Positions 59,700 through 64,000 of a stretch of 64,000 nucleotides of DNA are shown here, piece after piece. Under the pieces are notes generated by a model. It had not been told where the DNA came from, made no database searches, and saw nothing but the letters and a program-made list of their open reading frames with translations. Each line of letters starts with the position of its first letter. The stretch's first letter is position 1. The translations under genes were made by a program, and so were the position numbers. Source of the stretch: Streptomyces sp. NBRC 110028 (lineage in GTDB: Bacteria > Actinomycetota > Actinomycetes > Streptomycetales > Streptomycetaceae); the NCBI RefSeq assembly GCF_001417735.1, contig NZ_BBUZ01000024.1, positions 368,094-432,093 of the forward strand, in the 5' to 3' direction.

Positions 59700-61085
59700 A
59701 TGGGCAAGGCTCGGGGCGGTTCCGGCCGCTGGATAGATCACTGGGACCCCGAGAACCGGGAGTTCTGGAAACGTGAGGGCAGCCGCGTCGCACGGCGCAA
59801 TCTGGTGCTGTCCGTCGCGACCGAACACCTCGGCTTCTCGGTATGGAGCCTGTGGTCGGTCCTGGTCCTCTTCATGTCCCCCGCGACCGGATTCACCTTC
59901 GACGCCGGGCAGAAGTTCCTTCTGGTCGTCGTCCCCACCCTGGCCGGGGCGGCGCTCCGGCTGCCCTACCGCTACGCCGTGACCCGCTTCGGCGGCCGCG
60001 ACTGGACGGTGTGCGCCACCGTCTCCCTGCTGCTCCCCCTCGCGCTGGCGGTCTGGGTGATCCAGCGGCCGGACGCCCCGCTGTGGGTGTTCCTGGTGGC
60101 CGGGGCGGCGGCCGGGCTCGGCGGCGGCAACTTCGCCTCGTCGATGACCAACATCAGCGGCATCTTCCCCCGCCGCCACCAGGGCCGGGCGCTGGGGCTC
60201 AACGCGGGCGGCGGCAATCTGGGCGTGGCCGTGGTGCAGCTGCTCGGGCTGCTGGTGGCGGCCACCGCCGGTCTGGGCCACCCCGAGTACCTGGCCGCCG
60301 CCTATTTGCCCGCGGCCGCCGTGCTGGCGGTGCTGGCCGCCCGGCGGATGGACAACTTCGCGACCGTACGGGCCCGGCCCGGGGCGCTGCGCGAGGCCCT
60401 GGCCAGCCGCCACACCTGGTGGATGTCGCTGCTGTACGTCGGCACCTTCGGCTCGTTCATCGGATACGGCTTCGCGTTCGGCCTGGTCCTGCAGTACGAG
60501 TTCGGCGCCTCCGGGCTGGAGGCCGTCTCGTACACCTTCCTCGGCCCGCTGCTCGGCTCGCTGTTCCGGCCGCTCGGCGGATGGCTTGCCGACCGGTGGG
60601 GCGGGGCGCGGGTGACGCTGGTGGACCTCGCCGCCATGGCCGCCGGAACCGGGGTGCTGCTGCTGGCCTCCGCGACCCACTCGTTCGCCCTGTTCGTCGC
60701 CGCCTTCTGCGTGCTCTTCGTGCTGTCGGGGATCGGCAACGGCTCGGCGTACGCCATGATTCCGGCGGTCTTCGCGCAGGACGCGGAGAAGGCCGTCACC
60801 GCGGGCGAGGATGCCACCCGCGCCTTCACCCGGGCCCGTGAGCTGTCCGGCGCGGTCATCGGCGTCACCGGCGCGGTCGGCACGCTCGGCGGCGTCGCCG
60901 TCAACCTGGCCTTCCGCGCCTGCTACGACGGCCCCGGCGGCACCGGTGACGCCGCGTTCGCCGCCTTCCTCGGCTACTACGCGGTGTGCGCGGTGGTGAC
61001 CTGGGCGGTCTATCTGCGCGGGGCGCCCGGCGGCGGGCCCGGAGGCGGCCGCTCCGTGCCGCGTGCGGAGGTCTCCCATGTCTGA
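59700..61085 (+). CDS. NarK-type nitrate/nitrite transporter (MFS)
   Basis: 461 residues, twelve membrane helices. The N-terminus (GGSGRWIDHWDPENREFWKREG) and the nitrate signature GLGGGNFASSMTNISGIFPRRHQGRALGLNAGGGNLG (two Gly-rich NarK motifs, ~140-180) are diagnostic; the second nitrate signature near GNGSAYAMIPAVFA is present. It imports nitrate for the reductase that follows, whose start overlaps its stop by 8 bp. ATG 59700 has GAGG 6 nt upstream; ATG 59655 is possible. Confidence 0.9.
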   Translation: MGKARGGSGRWIDHWDPENREFWKREGSRVARRNLVLSVATEHLGFSVWSLWSVLVLFMSPATGFTFDAGQKFLLVVVPTLAGAALRLPYRYAVTRFGGRDWTVCATVSLLLPLALAVWVIQRPDAPLWVFLVAGAAAGLGGGNFASSMTNISGIFPRRHQGRALGLNAGGGNLGVAVVQLLGLLVAATAGLGHPEYLAAAYLPAAAVLAVLAARRMDNFATVRARPGALREALASRHTWWMSLLYVGTFGSFIGYGFAFGLVLQYEFGASGLEAVSYTFLGPLLGSLFRPLGGWLADRWGGARVTLVDLAAMAAGTGVLLLASATHSFALFVAAFCVLFVLSGIGNGSAYAMIPAVFAQDAEKAVTAGEDATRAFTRARELSGAVIGVTGAVGTLGGVAVNLAFRACYDGPGGTGDAAFAAFLGYYAVCAVVTWAVYLRGAPGGGPGGGRSVPRAEVSHV

Positions 61086-63231
61086 ATCACCGCCGGTGTC
61101 CGCATCGCCGCCCTCCACCGCCCTTTCCAGGCCCTCGGCGCGCTCGTCTTCCGCGACCGCCGTGGCGACCCACTGCCCGTACTGCGCCCTGCAGTGCGGC
61201 ACCCGGCTGGACCACGAGGACGGCGCGGTGGTCGTGACGCCCTCCGACTTCCCCGTCAACCGGGGCGGGCTGTGCCAGAAGGGGTGGACCGCCCCCGCCC
61301 TCCTCGACACCCCGGTGCGGCTCCACGCCCCGCTGATCCGGGACGCCCACGGATCGCTGGAACCGGCGGGCTGGCACCGGGCGCTGGACACCGTCGCGGA
61401 CCGGCTGCGCCGGATCCGGGACGCGCACGGCCCCGACGCGGTGGCGGTGTTCGGCGGCGGCGGGCTGACCAACGAGAAGGCGTACCTGCTGGGCAAGTTC
61501 GCCCGGGTGGCGCTGGGCACCAGCCGCATCGACTACAACGGCCGGTTCTGCATGTCCTCCGCGGCGGCCGCCGGGAACGCCGCCTTCGGCCTCGACCGCG
61601 GGCTGCCGTTCCCGGTGGCCGACCTCGACGACGCCGAGGTGATCCTGCTGGCCGGGGCGAACCCGGCCGAGACCATGCCGCCGCTGATGCGCCACCTGGC
61701 GGGCGCCCGGCTCATCGTCATCGATCCCCGCCGCACCCGGACCGCCGAGGCGGCCGCCCTCCACCTCCAGCCGCAGCCCGGTACGGACCTGGCGCTCGCC
61801 CTCGGCCTGCTCCATCTCGTCGTCACCGACGGCGGAATGGACGAGGGCTATCTGCACCGGCGCACCGTCGGGTTCGACGCCGCGTGGCAGCGGGCCGTGG
61901 CCTGGTGGCCGGAGCGCGTCGAACGGGTCACCGGGGTGCCGGTGGCCGCCCAGCGCGCGGCGGTACGGATGCTCGGCGAGGCCCGGCGCGCCTACGTCCT
62001 CACCGGGCGCGGCGCCGAACAGCACAGCAAGGGCACCGACACCGTCGCGGCCTTCATCAACCTGGCGCTCGCCCTGGGCCTGCCCGGCCGGGCGGGCAGC
62101 GGCTACGGCTGCCTCACCGGACAGGGCAACGGGCAGGGCGGCCGGGAGCTGGGCCAGAAGGCCGACCAGCTGCCCGGCTACCGGTCGATCGCCGACCCCG
62201 GGGCGCGCGCCGAGGTGGCCGCCGTCTGGGGCGTGCCGCCGCAGGAGCTGCCCGGCCCCGGGCCGAGCGCTTATCAGCTGCTGGACTCCCTCGGCCGCCC
62301 CGGCGGACCGCGCGCGCTGCTGGTGTTCGGCTCCAACCCGGTGGTGTCCGCACCGCACGCCGCGCGGATCACCGAGCGGCTGGCCGCGCTGGAGCTGCTG
62401 GTGGTGGCCGACTTCATGCCGTCGGAGACGGCGCTGCTGGCCGATGTGGTGCTGCCGGTGACGCAGTGGGCCGAGGAGGAGGGCACCATGACCAACCTGG
62501 AGGGCCGGGTGCTGCGCCGCCGCCGGCTCTCCGGGCCCCCGCCGGGGGTACGCGGCGACCTGGACGTGCTGCGCGGACTCGCGATCCGGCTCGGTCAGCC
62601 GTCGGAACGTTTCCCCGCCGTACCGCGCGAGGTGTTCGAGGAGCTGCGCCGCGCCACCCGGGGCGGCCGGGCCGACTACTCCGGCGTCAGCTACGAACGG
62701 CTCGACGCCGGTGAGGCCCTGCACTGGCCCTGCCCCGCCACCCCGCCCGGGCAGCCGCCCCACCCGGGCACGCCCCGGCTCTTCCTCGACCGCTTCGCCC
62801 ACCCGGACGGCCGGGCCCGGTTCCGCCCGGTCGACCACCGGGACGCCGCCGAACTCCCCGACGACCGCTTCCCCCTGTTCGCCACGACCGGCCGGGTGCT
62901 GGCGCACTACCAGTCCGGCGCCCAGACCCGCGAGGTCCCCGAACTGCTGGCGGCCGACCCGGAGTCGTATCTCGAAGTGCATCCCGACACCGCCGAGCGG
63001 GCCGGGCTCGCCGAAGGCGACCTGGCGCGGGTCAGCTCGGCCCGGGGCACGGCCGTCGCCCGGGTGCGGCTGGTGCCGACCCTGCGGGCCGACACCGTCT
63101 TCCTGCCGTTCCACTTCACCGCGGACGGCCGGGCCAACCTCATCACCAGTACCGCCCTCGACCCGGAGAGCCACATGCCCGAGTTCAAGGTCTGCGCGGT
63201 CCGCATCGCACCCTGGACGGACCCGGCATGA
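61078..63231 (+). CDS. assimilatory nitrate reductase catalytic subunit (NasA-like molybdoenzyme)
   Basis: 717 residues. The N-terminal 4Fe-4S ligands are in HCPYCALQCGTRL and GGLCQKGW; then molybdopterin oxidoreductase domains with YNGRFCMSSAAAAGNAAFGLDRG (Mo-ligand Cys), GANPAETMPPLMRH, GCLTGQGNGQGGRELGQKADQLPGYR and the C-terminal dinucleotide-binding domain (PLFATTGRVLAHYQSGAQTR). No twin-arginine signal, so it is cytoplasmic and assimilatory. The FAD partner follows with an ATGA overlap. The first ~30 residues are Ser/Pro/Ala-rich and disordered. Confidence 0.9.
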   Translation: MSESPPVSASPPSTALSRPSARSSSATAVATHCPYCALQCGTRLDHEDGAVVVTPSDFPVNRGGLCQKGWTAPALLDTPVRLHAPLIRDAHGSLEPAGWHRALDTVADRLRRIRDAHGPDAVAVFGGGGLTNEKAYLLGKFARVALGTSRIDYNGRFCMSSAAAAGNAAFGLDRGLPFPVADLDDAEVILLAGANPAETMPPLMRHLAGARLIVIDPRRTRTAEAAALHLQPQPGTDLALALGLLHLVVTDGGMDEGYLHRRTVGFDAAWQRAVAWWPERVERVTGVPVAAQRAAVRMLGEARRAYVLTGRGAEQHSKGTDTVAAFINLALALGLPGRAGSGYGCLTGQGNGQGGRELGQKADQLPGYRSIADPGARAEVAAVWGVPPQELPGPGPSAYQLLDSLGRPGGPRALLVFGSNPVVSAPHAARITERLAALELLVVADFMPSETALLADVVLPVTQWAEEEGTMTNLEGRVLRRRRLSGPPPGVRGDLDVLRGLAIRLGQPSERFPAVPREVFEELRRATRGGRADYSGVSYERLDAGEALHWPCPATPPGQPPHPGTPRLFLDRFAHPDGRARFRPVDHRDAAELPDDRFPLFATTGRVLAHYQSGAQTREVPELLAADPESYLEVHPDTAERAGLAEGDLARVSSARGTAVARVRLVPTLRADTVFLPFHFTADGRANLITSTALDPESHMPEFKVCAVRIAPWTDPA

Positions 63232-64000
63232 GCGCCGTCGTCGTCGTGGGCAACGGCATCGCCGCCCACCGCCTCGTGGACCGGCTGCACCACCACGGCC
63301 ACCGGGGCACCGTCACCGTCCTGGGGGCGGAGCCGGTGGCCGCGTACAACCGGGTGCTGCTCCCCTCGGTGCTGGACGGCACGCTCCCGGCCCGCGCCCT
63401 GGCCCTGCCCGGTCCGCCGGACGGCACCGTGGTGCGGCTGGGCACCCGGGTCACCGGCATCGACCGGGAACGCCGCCTGGCGCACGCGTCGGACGGCACC
63501 AGCCACCCGTACGACCACCTGGTGCTCGCGACCGGCGCCCGGCCCCGGATACCCGCGGTCCCCGGCCTGCTGACGGAAGCCGGACGGCTCGCCGACGGCG
63601 TCACCCCGCTGCGTACCGTCGCCGACTGCCGGCGCGTCACCGGCGGGCAGGTGGCGGTGGTCGGCGCCGGGGTGCTCGGGGTGGAAACGGCGCTCGCCCT
63701 GCGGCGCGGCGGCACCCGCGTCACCCTGGTGCACCCGCGCCCGTACCCGATGAACCGCCAGCTCGACGCGACGGCCGGGGCGATCCTCGCCCGGTGCTTG
63801 CGCGACCACGGCATCCGGCTGGAGCCGTCCCGGCAGGCGGTCGCGTACGCCCCCGGCACCCTCACCCTCGACCGGGGCCAGACCATCGGCACCGACAGCG
63901 TCGTGGTGTGCGCCGGGGTCCGGCCGGACATCCGCATCGCCCGGGCCGCCGGACTCGCCGTCGGCACCGGCGTGGTCGTCGATGACACGCTGACCACCGA
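63228..64000 (+). CDS. FAD-dependent oxidoreductase of nitrate assimilation (NasB/NirB-N-like), 3' end outside window
   Basis: 257 residues visible, open at the window edge. MSAVVVVGNGIAAHRLVDRL is the N-terminal FAD fingerprint, followed by YNRVLLPSVLDG, YDHLVLATGARPRIP and the NAD(P)H motif VAVVGAGVLGVETALALRRGGTRVTL, then VVVCAGVRPDIRIARAAGL. This is the order seen in NirB N-termini and assimilatory nitrate reductase electron-transfer subunits. ATG 63228 overlaps the nitrate reductase stop by 4 bp. Confidence 0.87.
   Translation, partial: MSAVVVVGNGIAAHRLVDRLHHHGHRGTVTVLGAEPVAAYNRVLLPSVLDGTLPARALALPGPPDGTVVRLGTRVTGIDRERRLAHASDGTSHPYDHLVLATGARPRIPAVPGLLTEAGRLADGVTPLRTVADCRRVTGGQVAVVGAGVLGVETALALRRGGTRVTLVHPRPYPMNRQLDATAGAILARCLRDHGIRLEPSRQAVAYAPGTLTLDRGQTIGTDSVVVCAGVRPDIRIARAAGLAVGTGVVVDDTLTT

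Overview
The window reads as part of a Streptomyces chromosome. It has very high G+C, GTG/TTG starts with purine-rich ribosome sites, very rare TTA codons confined to a few accessory genes, and many families typical of the genus (AfsR/SARP regulators, DUF2637, RsbW-like ATPases, Tat/lipoprotein exports, an ABC sugar importer lacking its own ATPase). No rRNA, tRNA, CRISPR array, integrase or phage module was seen. The first gene (cutinase) is cut at its 5' end and the last (FAD oxidoreductase of nitrate assimilation) at its 3' end.

Layout. 0-3.3 kb: secreted enzymes (cutinase end, PI-PLC-like phosphodiesterase, GH6 cellulase whose catalytic domain is split by a low-complexity insert). 3.3-9.1 kb: three-subunit xanthine dehydrogenase operon with a divergent PucR regulator. 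9.1-13.0 kb: TPR protein, GntR regulator, DUF2637 membrane protein, RsbW-like ATPase. 13.1-18.7 kb: GH38 alpha-mannosidase and a TetR/DrrAB-type exporter. 18.7-23.7 kb: degenerate PP2C-like protein, a MITE-like element, pyridine nucleotide-disulfide oxidoreductase, RsgA GTPase, MarR regulator. 24.0-31.7 kb: signalling island with an NB-ARC/TPR protein bearing an amyloid-motif-like N-terminus, a repeat protein, a GT-B-like protein, an AfsR-like SARP/NB-ARC/TPR regulator with two TTA codons, and a 45-residue small membrane ORF. 31.8-34.5 kb: methyltransferase, YihY membrane protein, GNAT.

34.6-44.5 kb is a complete assimilatory sulfur operon: leader peptide, sulfite reductase, zinc-ribbon protein, cysH, cysC, a small coupled ORF, cysD, cysN, then ssuA-ssuB-ssuC-like sulfonate uptake and a sirohydrochlorin chelatase. 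44.6-50.2 kb: Uma2 nuclease-like protein, cupin remnant, subtilisin, and a PadR-ABC-FtsX transporter operon. 50.2-50.7 kb holds a deleted macrolide-glycosyltransferase remnant and a second MITE-like element. 50.7-53.8 kb is a CUT1-type sugar ABC importer.

The most notable locus is 53.8-58.8 kb. A free-standing adenylation enzyme with a threonine-like specificity code, a discrete carrier protein, a SyrB2-type non-heme iron halogenase (His-Gln-Ala triad) and a type II thioesterase form one operon. It is divergent from an EamA (RhtA-like) exporter with a TTA codon. Together they look like a complete route for loading, chlorinating, releasing and exporting an amino acid, most likely 4-chloro-L-threonine. 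A LuxR-type HTH protein (also TTA-containing) follows, then nitrate assimilation (NarK, NasA-like reductase, FAD subunit). A 19-bp sequence found upstream of both the adenylation gene and narK may link their regulation.
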